Origin: Rhizopus arrhizus
Lineage: Eukaryota; Mucoromycota; Mucoromycetes; Mucorales; Rhizopodaceae
Assembly (NCBI GenBank): GCA_024220505.1
Contig: JAKZZE010000009.1
Span: forward strand, 1,064,001-1,128,000
Direction of reading: 5' to 3'
Length of the DNA stretch: 64,000 bases
Made by a program: the position numbers and the translations under genes. Below, one piece after another: positions 49,001 to 58,904 of this stretch. The number at the start of each line of letters is the position of its first letter. Position 1 is the stretch's first letter. The notes beneath the pieces are model-generated. The model searched no databases. It saw only the letters and a list, made by a program, of their open reading frames with translations, and was not told the DNA's origin.

Positions 49001-50882
49001 ATTGTCTTCTGCGCCACTTCTTCATCATCCAGATCTAGAACAACCTTTTTATGTTGCTACTGATGCTAGTAACTATTCAATTGGTGCTGTTCTTTACCAA
49101 GTTATCAAAAATGAGACTCGATATATCGGTTTCATGGCACGCTCACTTTCTACATCTGAAAAGAATTATTCTACTACTAAACGTGAGCTATTAGCAGTGA
49201 TATTTGCACTAAAGAAGTTTCATCCATTTTTGTGGGGTAATCCATTCACCTTATACACTGATCACAAGGCCTTGACTTATCTCCACACCCAGCCTGTAGC
49301 TAACGCTATGATGATCAATTGGCTGGACACTATACTGGATTATAACTTCAAAATCATCCATCGACCTGGTATTCAAAATATTCTACCAGATGCTTTGTCG
49401 CGTCTTTTCGAACCTGAAAAAACGCTGGAGGGGGATAATAAAACCATCAAAACAATCGTCACTTCCCAAATTATCAATTCTAACGGATCAATTCTTACAT
49501 CCAGAATGATGATGCCTGCTGACTTGATGACCCCAGCACCAGAAGACAGACAAAAGCTACTCATGGATACACATTTAGAAGGACACCGTGGAGCTCAAGC
49601 AATCGTAACAGCTTTACATAGTGATGGTATTCACTGGACAAAGCTCAAGGAAGATGCACTTGAAATAATACGTAGTTGTCCTGATTGCCAAAAATTCAAT
49701 ATCGCAAAGCACGGATACAATCCCTTGACCTCAATCTATGCTGATGCACCTTGGGATCACATCTGTATCGACACAGCCGGACCTTTCCCTACTTCAGTAC
49801 AAGGCAATCAATACATCCTTCTGGTAGTAGACGTCTTTACACGATATTGTGTACTCAAAGCCTTGCCCGATAAATCTTCTCTCACTATTGCACTTGCATT
49901 AAGAAGTATCTTATCGCTCTTTGGTCGACCAAAAATTATCCAAAGTGATAATGGTACTGAGTATGTCAATGAACTCGTCAGACTGTATGTTGAATCATCC
50001 GGTATTGATCATCGTCTCATATCAGCTTATCATCCCCGAGCTAACGGTATAGTTGAACGATGGGTTGGCAAAGCAAAAAATATTTTGCACAAAAGATTAC
50101 AAGGCAGGACTGAGGATTGGGACTTGTACGTTGACAGTACCCAAGAAGCCCTCAACAATACGCATACAGCTTTACACGGCACTAGACCTTTCTCATTGAT
50201 GTTTGCAAGACGTCCCAATGAAAACAAGGATTATAATAACGTGCTGGACAAAACTAAATCGCCTGAAACGATGAAACAGTTAGAAACTAGAATTAACGAG
50301 TTTAATGACACTGTCTTACCGGCTATTCGTGAAAAAATAAAAACTTCACAAGCTGCTTCTCGAGACAAGTTCAACCAAACTCACAGAATTCTATCCGATA
50401 TCCCCACTGGTAGTCAAGTCACGCTCAAGAATGTAAACCGTGTTGCAAAAAGTGATCCCCTCTACGTTGGTAATTACACCGTCAAAAGAAAAACTCAAGG
50501 TGGTTCATATGTGTTGGTTGATGCAACTGGAGCACTCTTACCAAGAGATGTACCTCCATCGCAAATAAAGGTTATTTCTCAGGAAGTATCCTTATCCAAT
50601 ACTGATCAATCTGAATCATACGATGTTGAGGCAGTTTTACACCATAAGGGATCACCGGGTAATTACTTATATAAAGTTCGATGGAAAGGTTATGGAGAAG
50701 AAGATGACACTTGGGAACCGGCTAGTCATTTCCATGATTACAGACCGATCCAAAAATATTGGTCACGTCTAAGTGAACAAGAACCAGCGCGCGAGGTTCA
50801 ACTTGTTCCTAAAAAAGATACAACCAAGAAAAGAAAAAACGTGCATCTCAGTGTAACTAACTCTAAAAGAAACAGACGTTAA
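46017..50882 (+). CDS. Gag-Pol polyprotein of the chromovirus
   Basis: A 1,621-residue polyprotein in one frame with no frameshift between Gag and Pol. Order by residue: Gag capsid-like region (about 120-310); a cysteine/histidine cluster CYRCSGNVPWSREHAANC near 426, which is a stretched CCHC knuckle; protease DSGSS near 542; reverse transcriptase with TTLDLRQAFHRFQI and FVDDIIIFSKS near 865; RNase H with ATDASNYSIGAVLYQ; integrase zinc domain HLEGHRG...CPDCQ near 1184-1225 and catalytic DTAGPF, SDNGTEY and E-containing helix near 1250-1350; and a chromodomain near 1535-1585 (YKVRWKGYGEEDDTWEPASH). The chromodomain is expected to steer integration to marked histones. Start chosen as the first ATG after the 5' LTR. 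Stop TAA at 50880. Confidence 0.95.
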   Translation: MANEDQSPNTFTHGETDVFRTNIEEASKAIEDTEMANAEETPSLMATSLVSNDDKPVDAVMGLRVTLEDLRQQIARAVVSGASQEQLSKLQEQAVSIKNCIMFLDEAQAFCITPPMPTGGIILGSGHATNASHPRSAHVIPPDLPIWQWQGNIWRKEAEAHDSVEDLLDTFALIVESNGLSIDSSWSRLVPIKMNRDQRSWFNEVLKGRNLVWSEVRKIIVKTYAAQDVAQELEYMDQLLSLKMAAAESIEAFTDRFQRIRRAAKWDDDIKTATIYKRALPAFLRQEVSRSLLNLGRDQQDSVAKVAAKARMVLSSNLCSEVNPSPRQASVPVKSSSLSLSSNGTEASKYNPRNSHLLSNLQGITKKSSSPGNIKNKFHCAIHGPANHPTDKCNKYKDLLNRSPPLVNPSSTTNNSSMSFVSVAKRCYRCSGNVPWSREHAANCPRDKPYHGPTKAIRSVRLDTSRSNGNKPSLTITPQARPQQASSKVSSGDSNLMDVDDEGYPVNYDCKKLTKQNEVFKSTNHSLIVPITIENVNTMALVDSGSSFSSIDTNFVNKYNIAVDRNVSGSVILATSDNVSKRFGTTKFPLSVIYGDNDKNLIHTSHSFEVLPLSLDTEVVIGLDLMHKLNILVTNLAIRHPNLAPVIDKEITDDTPEPNKAPFGTPEQQAHFHNAVKPFVDQNALIPKNSFCTVPESVIRLDTVKGKTAYRAPYRTPFKLLPIMRECIDTWLKDEVIERASPNSDWNSPLTLAPKKDLLGNLTGHRPCLDPRLLNSILVSNDRHPIPKIEEIFDRLQGSTIFTTLDLRQAFHRFQIYEPDRIKTTFTFEGQQYQFRGCPFGLKHIASRYQRVINIVLRDLPYAQAFVDDIIIFSKSYEEHITHVQNIIQRLTKVNLILNPDKCHFAQSTVYLLGFCVDAKGSRLDPRKVTNALTWPRPSSGKEIQRFLGLVNYFRKYLPNISEVTAPLDKLRFEGKLDKLWTSEQERAFEKIKALLSSAPLLHHPDLEQPFYVATDASNYSIGAVLYQVIKNETRYIGFMARSLSTSEKNYSTTKRELLAVIFALKKFHPFLWGNPFTLYTDHKALTYLHTQPVANAMMINWLDTILDYNFKIIHRPGIQNILPDALSRLFEPEKTLEGDNKTIKTIVTSQIINSNGSILTSRMMMPADLMTPAPEDRQKLLMDTHLEGHRGAQAIVTALHSDGIHWTKLKEDALEIIRSCPDCQKFNIAKHGYNPLTSIYADAPWDHICIDTAGPFPTSVQGNQYILLVVDVFTRYCVLKALPDKSSLTIALALRSILSLFGRPKIIQSDNGTEYVNELVRLYVESSGIDHRLISAYHPRANGIVERWVGKAKNILHKRLQGRTEDWDLYVDSTQEALNNTHTALHGTRPFSLMFARRPNENKDYNNVLDKTKSPETMKQLETRINEFNDTVLPAIREKIKTSQAASRDKFNQTHRILSDIPTGSQVTLKNVNRVAKSDPLYVGNYTVKRKTQGGSYVLVDATGALLPRDVPPSQIKVISQEVSLSNTDQSESYDVEAVLHHKGSPGNYLYKVRWKGYGEEDDTWEPASHFHDYRPIQKYWSRLSEQEPAREVQLVPKKDTTKKRKNVHLSVTNSKRNRR

Positions 50883-51305
50883 TACATTGACCTTCTTCCA
50901 CCAACTTTCATTAACTATACATATACGTTACCAGCAAATTACGCAATTATAAAATATTTACAAGGATAGTAAAAAATGTAATTTTTTCTCATGCCTTAAT
51001 ATTTTTCAATATGCACATTTGCACGCAGTCACATTTACAGACAAACATCACTTTAGCAATAAATTCCTGTTCAGGGTTTATTATCGCCTAAATGCTTTGT
51101 TCCATTCTTGAACACTATACTTTATATGTTTATATAAAGAGCCACTATACGTTATATGACCTAACCCTACCAAGCACCTATTTATTACAACAAATAGAGC
51201 TCATCTTGACATCTCAAACCTCATTTTCGACATTCACCTAAACAAACATATTTTCACTTGCCACATTAATTCCAGAAAAGATAGTTACAACCTGGAAGGG
51301 GGCAA

Positions 51306-51646
51306 TGTCATGTTTTGACATGTCAATAAGATACAGTCTTATCATTCTGGACTAAATCTTTACAAATGAGTTTGAATAAGAATAGAACCTGATAATTATC
51401 ACTGCCCTAAACAGCCAAGTTTCACTTTCATCTCAACAGTTGATTATTAACATCAGTCTATAAAATTTTTCTTATACATGTCAAATCATATCGGTCGTAA
51501 CTATTTTTGTCATCTAATCTCAGGTCTTGCTCAACTAATATAAATAGCCTTGAAATCTTTCTTTAATAAAAGTATTCGACTTTAGAACTATTGTTCGGTC
51601 TCGTTAATTCTTCTTTATCTTATTTTTGAATACTTAAAACACTTCA
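51306..51646 (+). repeat. 3' LTR
   Basis: Direct repeat of 45633-45973 at an offset of 5,673 bp; no difference was noticed on reading. It is followed directly by the second ATATG. Confidence 0.93.
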
Positions 51647-51665
51647 ATATGTAAATGTAGACTAA

Positions 51666-51818
51666 TTAATATGTATATATATCTACCAAAATGAACTGCT
51701 GAATGAGGAGCAAGTGCTTATATTGAATGCTTTGTTCACAAAAATAAATATGGAGGTTAATAAAACTAACAAACAATTCAAGCAATCGATGAGACTCTTG
51801 AACCTATTTATTGAGTAA
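51666..51818 (+). other. Short coding-like frame beside the retrotransposon
   Basis: The frame contains QNELLNEEQVLILNALFTKI followed by NKQFKQSMRLLNLFIE and a stop. Amphipathic and coding-like, but only 50 codons with no start. It may be a fragment of a gene broken by the insertions around it. Not recognised. Confidence 0.2.
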
Positions 51819-51890
51819 GGACGAGAAAGATCCTGTTCAATATAAACTACGTCTTAAAACACAATAAGGTAGTTTAAAATCAGAGGTAAT

Positions 51891-52659
51891 TATCATATTT
51901 TGACATGTCAATAAAATACAGTCTTGCTATTCTAGACTAAATCTTTACAAATGAGTTTGAATAAGAATAGATCCTGATAATTATCACTGCCTTAAACAGC
52001 CAAGTTTCACTTTCATCTCAACAATTGATTATTAACATCAGTTTATAAAATTTTGTTGTTGTGTTATCTTGTAAGAATAAAACGACTATAAAATGCAGCG
52101 AGACTTAAAAAAGATATGTTTTTATTTAGTATCATTGTATATAGTATTTATATTCTTTTCGTAAAGATTCAATTAAATCCTTTTCAAGACACTTTAATTA
52201 ATTATAGCTGTAGATTTAGCATGAATAAATTTTAATATGAAGACCTGTTACTGGCTATGCAAATGGAATGTTTATAATTATTTAAGTATATCTATTTTCC
52301 ACTTATGTTTCATTGCATCAGGAGCTATATTAAAACAACTTGTATTGAGTTAAAGGAGTGGAATTAGTTATGACCGAATAATAGAGAGAAGACTGTAATA
52401 AATCTTTGTAAAAGCATTCACTACTCTGATTTCTTGTAAATTGAATATGAATCATGTTTAAAGTATGTTGGAATTCGGCACTTACACATATCAAATCATA
52501 TCTGTCATAATTATCTTTTGTTATCTAATTTCAAGTACTGCACAAACTAATATAAATATTCTTGCATTCTTTCTTTAATAAAAGCATTTGACTTTAGAGC
52601 TATTGTTCGGTCTCGTTAATTCTCCTTTGTTCTTATTTTTTTATACTTAAAACATTTCA
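51891..52659 (+). repeat. Old solo LTR of the chromovirus family, split by another LTR
   Basis: 51891-52053 matches the first half of the chromovirus LTR and 52481-52659 the second half, both with many substitutions. The pieces are separated exactly where a copy of the second LTR family sits. Flanks GTAAT (51886-51890) and GTAAG (52660-52664) look like a decayed 5-bp target duplication. The age order is therefore this LTR first, then the nested one, with the intact element much later. Confidence 0.85.
52054..52480. repeat. Solo LTR of the second family, copy 2, nested
   Basis: About 427 bp, clearly related to 45106-45535 but diverged at scattered positions. Begins TGTTGTTGTG and ends ATTCGGCA. 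It interrupts the older chromovirus LTR between an AAAATTTT and a CTTACACAT segment. No target duplication is visible. Confidence 0.7.
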
Positions 52660-52976
52660 GTAAGCGCAAAATTAGTAAGTGTAAGTACATACATCCTTTT
52701 CAGAATTTTTTCGCAAAACTTTTGAAAAAATAGCTGAATCTGTTTAGGAAAGGGGGTTTTAGATAAAATATAATATGACAACAAAGATAAAAAAATGAAT
52801 TCTACATATAAAGTGTGAATATTTATGTGATATTTACACGTATAAGAACATTTAAAGTAACACATATCCCTTATTTATTTTCGCTTTTTGTACTTAGTAT
52901 ACGAAATATGCAAGCTGGAAATGGTTGCATAACTAGTTATCTTGCCTTCTTTTACACCTTGGTCATAGCAACGTTT

Positions 52977-53252
52977 CTAATTCATTCTTTGATCCTTCAT
53001 TCTCTCCTTGTACATATCAACAAACTGTATTGTTTGTAGGTTGATCATACTGCTGCTCGTGTTTGTGATCACCAAAGGCACTTCAATAGGTGTCACAGCT
53101 TCGGCTACTCTGTCTTCGTGATCCGCTTTAGCATCATATTTTCGCTTAAGGCGTGTCGAGTGTTGTATAATGGTAAAAGTGATTAAGAAAAAAATAGAAA
53201 CAAAAATAAAGAAACAGTTTGGATACTTTTTGAAACTGATCTTTATTTCAGT
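52977..53252 (-). CDS. Possible C-terminal exon of a single-pass membrane protein
   Basis: Open frame reading KISFKKYPNCFFIFVSIFFL, continuing with LITFTIIQHS as a membrane helix, then the basic stop-transfer RLKRKYD and a polar tail AKADHEDRVAEAVTPIEVPL that ends KDQRMN with TAG at 52977. The topology is coherent, but no start codon precedes the helix, so upstream exons would be needed. Not recognised. Confidence 0.35.
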   Translation of the reverse strand, partial: TEIKISFKKYPNCFFIFVSIFFLITFTIIQHSTRLKRKYDAKADHEDRVAEAVTPIEVPLVITNTSSSMINLQTIQFVDMYKERMKDQRMN

Positions 53253-53720
53253 TTAAGTTTAAAATAAAAATTACTCTAATTGAAGGCAGGTATTTATATC
53301 TTATTGAGTGAGTGGCTTGATATCTTCTATTGTAAGCGTTCTTCTAATCTTCATGTGCTTTAACAAGTGTCATCTATAATTATGATTATGAAAGCTTTTC
53401 GTTTGTTCTTTTGTATGTCCGTCATAGATTATCTTTTATTCTGGGAATTCCTCACTGATTTGAATAACGTTATTTTACGCGTTATTTCAATTATGTGAAA
53501 GATTAGCAATATTCCTGACATTAGATTGGATCTTGTTATTTTAGTTGACACTTCTTCTTATCAAAGAACTCTCATTAATACAAAACATATCCTAAAAGAA
53601 CATGTTTGATTGGAATTTATTGTATGATCTTATTTAAATAAACTTATATTTTATTTCATTTAATTATGAACTTGTATTAAGACTTATATTTATCAATGTC
53701 AGCTACAATCAGTTAATGCT

Positions 53721-54421
53721 CTATAACATCGAGTACTCTTTGCCGTTTTTTACATACTTCAAGATCTTTGGGAAATTTGGAGGTTCCTCCAAGAGACACG
53801 CTAGTATCTTGTCATATGGCTTTTTATGTACCTCTGAGATTACATGCAGTACTCTCAGCTTCTCATCTTCTGCACATCCCAATTCCTCTACGACTTGCTT
53901 GCTAATTAAATATAGCTCTTGTAATGTCGAATCATCCCACCTCTGCAGAGCCTTTTGAATCTTGCCTCAAATGTCAGAAACACGGTGAACGCAACCAGGG
54001 GATGTAATGGGTTACTTTCCCCAATATGGCCATCAACAGTTAATCGAGACAAAAGAAGACAAAGCTTGGACCAGAAAGTATTTGGGACTTGGTACATGAA
54101 TGGGTGCTCTGGGCAGGGTGTAAATTCGTCTTTAAGTAGTGTGACAGGCGATATTTTCTTAATGCATATGATCAATAAGATTGGGTGCTTCTTATATCTG
54201 CGATGTGCCTGGGCACAATATGAGATGCTGCGACTCATTCTTTCTTTTTTGACTACTGATTGGAATTCAATGATCATTGGTGATAAGCTTTCATGAATTC
54301 CCAGGCGAGGTATTAAGCAGATATCGCAACGCGTTCTGTCTGGAAACTTTGTTGGTGCATTGACGTAGGTGTTGCTTGGGATATTCAGCAGACAGCTAGC
54401 ACTACGGGGCAAAAACACCAC
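53721..54421 (-). pseudogene. Frameshifted PD-(D/E)XK-like protein relic
   Basis: Two adjoining frames make one coherent protein. The upstream part reads LPRSASCLLNIPSNTYVN, TRCDICLIP, MIIEFQSVVKKE, then CPEHPFMYQVPNTFWSKLCL and LVAFTVFLTFEARF. The downstream part, one base out of register near 53945, reads QKALQRWDDSTLQELYLISK and KPYDKILACLLEEPPNFPK and ends with TAG at 53721. The spacing of an Asp (RCDI) before I-E-F-Q resembles the PD-(D/E)XK nuclease core as seen in transposon-associated Rpn-like proteins. That family placement is my inference. The frame break makes this copy a probable pseudogene. Confidence 0.55.
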
Positions 54422-54429
54422 ATTCTGCT

Positions 54430-55094
54430 CATCTTGGCGATTTTGTTAGTGAAGCTAGATTACTATTTTGGTCATTGAACAAATTTTTTTTTTTGTTTAT
54501 AGGGAAGATGTCTCCAGTGAGAACTTCGGTTTATTTAAAGTCAAGTGGCTGTATTAAAGATGATATAAAGTTCCTTTTACAAAAAAAAAGCAATTTTTTT
54601 TTACATTTTACAGGTTATACAATTCTTACATGCATATATTTACCTCACTTGTATTTGAAACTCTAAAAAAACTTCAAAAAAGGTAGAGCTTTTAAACTAT
54701 ATTTGAAAATGCAGTTCAGAACCTAATTAGTTTGCTCATTCACAGTACAACAACAAAAAATCTTTATATATTGTTTTGTTGCCAGTTAGCTGACAACTTC
54801 TTTACGTCCATCCAAAGTAGGAAAGATAGTTCAGTTACTGCATTTTGTATCTGGAAAAGGCAATGTAACGTTACTCTAATGGTATTGAAAAAAGCACTGA
54901 CCCTTATTCTTTACGATAGTCAAATCAAAGGAAAAATAGAGACGAGGATATTCTTAATGCAAGAAAACAGAAAAGAAGGGGGTATCTTTTGATTTTCTGT
55001 AGATAAAGAAAAGAACAAGAGATTACATTTGTGTCAGCTCTTTCATGCATTACCAAGAGAAAACCCTGAACCTTTCAAGTATTTCTTTGCATTA

Positions 55095-55146
<52 letters not shown>

Positions 55147-55245
55147 ACACACACAAAATGCACAGTATAGATATTAAAGCCTTCTATAAAAAGTATATAA
55201 TAAATTAAAGTGTTTTTATTCGTAACTTTCTTTCTTCTTCATTAG
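54430..55245. other. Intergenic with a 50-bp A run
   Basis: AT-rich DNA with no gene recognised. An uninterrupted run of 50 A spans 55096-55145, followed by a short CA repeat; it could be a decayed retroposon tail or a simple repeat. Confidence 0.6.
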
Positions 55246-56141
55246 ATGAAAGTTCTCATCTTCTTCATTCTTTTAATGGCTAAGATTGCCATTATTTCGT
55301 CTCAATCTTCTTATCCATACTACTATGTTACTAATCCAATCCAAGGTTCGATCTTTAAGGCTGGGTCCAAGTAAGTTGACTCAAAGACTTCTGCTTTTTT
55401 ACGTTTTATCCAAAACTGTCGTTTTTTCATGTAGTGTTGCAATCTGTAGGCTATTGATTTCTTTTTGGCTGCAATTGGAGTTTCTAATTAGATTTGTATG
55501 ATAGCATGGATAAATGGTACCTCTGGTACTGCCACAGTCTACTTATTATTTGGGTCAGATGCTAGTACTATGCGACCTACAGACATTGTGTTTGATATCA
55601 ATGGAGAAGATGGAGAATATGATTGGAGTGTAAGAAGACAAAAGCTTGTTACTTAAATAGAACATGGTACTAAATGCTTATTAGGTTCCTTCTAACTTGT
55701 CACAATATGCTACTTATTCATTGATGATTTCTTATCCCACAGAAAGTGATAATATGTAAACGGGATGAATTATAAAGAGAATTATTGGCTATTAACTATT
55801 ATTATGTTGCTTGTTTTAGGGGAGTCGCTTATTCGAGTTCATTTAGAATCACAGGTACAAGTAACTTTGTTTCATTCCAAGCACCTGCTAGTACTATTTC
55901 ATCTACTGCTTCTAAAATGATCAGTGCCTCTGTTCCTTACGCCACCCCATCTTCATCTAATCTTTCGGCTATTCCTAGTGGTACTACTGTATTTTCCTCT
56001 TCTGCAGCGGTTAACGTCAGTATCATCAGTCAAATTGCTTCAGCAACCCCTAGCCTCACTAATAATAGCTCATGTAGACTTGAGATACCTGTTGAATCCA
56101 TTTGTCTTATTATTGGATTTATTTATATCTTTTTCTCTTAA
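55246..56141 (+). CDS. Kre9/Knh1-like Ser/Thr-rich GPI-anchored protein
   Basis: Secreted cell-wall type protein. Signal peptide MKVLIFFILLMAKIAIISSQ, then YYYVTNPIQGSIFKAGS, the family strand NVAISWINGTSGTATVYLLF, DIVFDINGEDGEYDWSVP, and YSLMISYPTESDNMGVAYSS. A Ser/Thr-rich spacer follows and then a C-terminal hydrophobic tail ESICLIIGFIYIFFS, consistent with GPI attachment near NNSSC. Five exons: 55246-55370, an 11-nt exon 55435-55445, 55505-55629, 55685-55755 and 55820-56141. The 11-nt exon TGTTGCAATCT is needed to connect GSN to SWING in phase. The domain is that of the Kre9/Knh1 (beta-1,6-glucan related) family; the precise role is unknown. Confidence 0.8.
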
Positions 56142-57063
56142 AAGATGTTACCAGTATCCGTATTGTTATTCCTGCTATTATTTATTTTAATCATAGATAA
56201 TGTTATCAATACTGTATTAAAGAATATGAAAATAGAATGATAGCGTATTTATTATTGAGTTCATGGTTTTGCATGTAAAACAAAGTGATTTGTATCAATT
56301 ATTTTAAAGTGCATATAATTCATAGATATATTTGAAAGTCGGAATGGAAGAAAGTGGGAATTTGATAGAGCTTAGGAACATAAAATGTTAAACAAACGAA
56401 TTGATTAAACAATTATCTGATAGGATACTCAACAGCTTCTATGATAGCTATTAATAGAATATCGATCCATAAAAATCTTATTTATTGTTTATATCTTGCC
56501 AAAGCTTTAAACAGTCAAGCCAAATGAATTAATATGTATTTTTGGCAAAGGGAATTAGCTCGTTTGCCAAGCTTCTTGATATAATTTAAAAGTATTCTCA
56601 AATGGCTTAAAAGATATTTAGCATTATTAAAACATAATCTGTTTTCAGTATCAGTCTTTGTTCTATTTGTATTTGGGATCACAGAGACCGAGTTTGTTGT
56701 CAATGTCATTTATTGCTTCAAGCTTAGGTATTTTCTGATGTTGATAGCTATTTATCTTTAAATTATCAAAGTAAACCCTTTATGAGTTTTGTTCGTCTTG
56801 CTTGGTTTATCAGTTTTTACTTTATTTTTTAATATATTACAATTTTATTTAAAAAATCTGCAAACCTTCTGACAACAAAGCATATAGAATATGGATGCTG
56901 TAGTTATCATTCCCTGTTTTTGTTTATCAAATAAATGCTTTATTTGAGAATAAAAGCCATAGTTAAGTGATTGAAAACGATTTTATGATAATAATAGTTA
57001 ATGTAGTACATTTATCGATTTTTTTTTCCTTATTCAAACACAAGAGTACTTTTACTAATCTTG
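56142..57063. other. Intergenic, AT-rich
   Basis: No gene recognised between the GPI protein and the palindromic transposon. The last two bases before the element are the TA target. Confidence 0.5.
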
Positions 57064-57323
57064 TACAGTCATTTCAGGAAGTGAAGTCGCGGCTTCAGAA
57101 TTTGATGTCGCCCAAAAATGTTTCTGTCCAACAATGAAGTCACTTGATCCAAAAATGAAGTCGTGTTCACGTGCCATGAGCTTTGTTTATTTTTACTTGT
57201 CGCTTAGTGATTACCATATAAAATTGCTTGGCATTTTATTTTTATAAAAATGAAGCGATAGTTCCTTGCTTTTTTTCTCTTCTTTTTCCTGTTTCAGTTT
57301 ATTTTACAGTACAGTTATTCAAA

Positions 57324-58607
57324 ATGAGTATTCAGTTTTTTTATGAAGATGGACGAGGACATGTTGTTGATGAGCACGGAGCTGAGCCCATGGATCTTGT
57401 TGTTGATGAGGAGCTGTTCGCTATCGAAACCATAAGTTCTCGTACTCAATTCCTAAAGAATAAACCTCCAGAAAGACCTAATCCTGCAATACATCCAACT
57501 GCAAATGAAATGAGTAATGAAGATGTTGATATGGAGTTATGCAATAAGCGACGCTATACATTTTACTCTGACGAGAAAACTAGATTTTTTCATCTATTTT
57601 TTAGTAAAAACTTAAGTGCTTCTGCTGCTGCAAGACAATTAGGTATTCATATTCGTGCAGCCCAGAGATGGGTCAAACGTTATTACGAAGATCCTGAAAG
57701 CATTTTCGAGAAGAAGAAAAAATCAGGTCGGCATCGTATTCTTAGGGAGGAGCATAAGCGATTTCTTTTAAACTACATTGATGAGAATCCTTCTGCTGTT
57801 TTAACTGAAGTGGTAGAAAGTTTGACACAAAACTTTGTAGATCTTAATGTTTCTCGTAGTACTGTTTATAACTTCATGACAACTCAGTGTAATCTATCCA
57901 TTAAACAAGCACAATTCCACCCTTTGGAAAGAAATAGCGAAGAAAAAATTCAGCAAAGGTACGATTGAGTCCAAAAGTGGCAGCAAACTGATTTGGACTT
58001 TACAACCAATTGTGTCTTTCTTGATGAATCAGCCTTTCATATTAATTTGAAACGGAGTATGGCTTGGTCAAGGAAAGGAACTCCTGCAATAGTTACAGTG
58101 CCTACAACTAAAGCAAACGCAACTTCGATTTTAGGTGCAATATCTGCCACTGGCTTAATTAATGTTAGTTTGAGGGTTCCAAAGCGTATCAAAAAGAGAA
58201 AACTTGGACGTGAGACTGATGCCTATAGCACAGGAACAGTGACAGGGCATTATCTGAGCTTTTTAAAGGCCACTCTTGATGAAATGGATAAGTATCCAGA
58301 AATGAAGGGACATTATCTTGTCATGGATAATGCTCCTATCCATAGCTCTACTGATATAGGAAGGTATATTCGCTCTCGAGGATATCGGTATGTTTATCTT
58401 CCTCCGTATTCTCCTGAACTGAATCCAATTGAGCAGTTCTGGTCAGTTGTCAAGAGTAAAGTGAAGCGAAATAAGTTTCTGGAAAAAGAGTCGCTAATGA
58501 CTAGAATTAGTGAGGCATGCGATAGTTTATATTTAAGTGACTTCAAAGGTTTTGCTTCTCATTCTGCTAAATGTTTTGGAAGGTGTCTTAACAAAGAAAG
58601 GTTATAG
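57324..58607 (+). pseudogene. DD34E transposase, left-arm copy, one in-frame TGA
   Basis: IS630/Tc1-type transposase. Starts MSIQFFYEDGRGHVVDEHG; an acidic N-terminus is followed by helix-turn-helix units ASAAARQLGIHIRAAQRWVK and VSRSTVYNFMTTQCNLS. The catalytic domain has FLDESAF (first Asp), VMDNAPIH (second Asp) and NPIEQFW (Glu) with exactly 34 residues between the second Asp and the Glu. A single TGA at 57966-57968 interrupts the frame after QQRYD and before VQKWQQTDLDF; everything else is open to TAG at 58605. Without readthrough the product would be 214 residues with no catalytic domain. An ATG further upstream (57228) is possible but adds an uncharacteristic hydrophobic leader. Confidence 0.88.
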
Positions 58608-58614
58608 AGCCTCC

Positions 58615-58766
58615 GTAGACTTTTTGCTTAATGGTTTTTTTTTTTTTGCTTAAGCAACCCCCCCCCATTAAGCAAAAGCAAAAAAAACCATTAAGCAAAA
58701 AAAAAAAGCAGTCAAAAAAAACCATTAAGCAAAAAACAGCAAAAACGAAAAAAACCATTAAGCATC
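58615..58766. repeat. Cluster of GCTTAATGGT repeats, left arm
   Basis: Between the two genes of the arm the decamer GCTTAATGGT occurs once forward and its complement ACCATTAAGC about three times (plus a CCATTAAGC variant), separated by long A, T and C runs. The opposing copies can form hairpins. The same cluster occurs mirrored in the right arm at about 61738-61889. Confidence 0.8.
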
Positions 58767-58904
58767 CGCGAATTTTTTTTTCGTGGTTAAAAGATTTTAT
58801 TTTTTTACGTACATATCTTAAGGTATAAATTGGATAAAAAAAGGCTACATGGGTATATACGGATGGTCGAAACTAAAAAAAAAACACATTTCTGTGCGGC
58901 AATC

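Larger units (their letters stand above)
45633..51646 (+). mobile_element. Intact Ty3/Gypsy chromovirus retrotransposon
   Basis: A 6,014-bp element with 341-bp LTRs that look identical over their length, flanked by the 5-bp duplication ATATG (45628-45632 and 51647-51651). One long frame encodes Gag-Pol with a C-terminal chromodomain. The polypurine tract GGAAGGGGGCAA sits immediately before the 3' LTR. There is no obvious TGG-initiated primer-binding site after the 5' LTR: the sequence there is an 8-T run followed by AACGAATTC. Identical LTRs, a perfect duplication and an unbroken frame imply a recent insertion that could still be active. Confidence 0.95.

Noticed and set aside
57960..57990. 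A short intron removing the TGA in the transposase
   Set aside because: The only GT...AG pair around it would be 19 nt and would shift the frame; too short and inconsistent.
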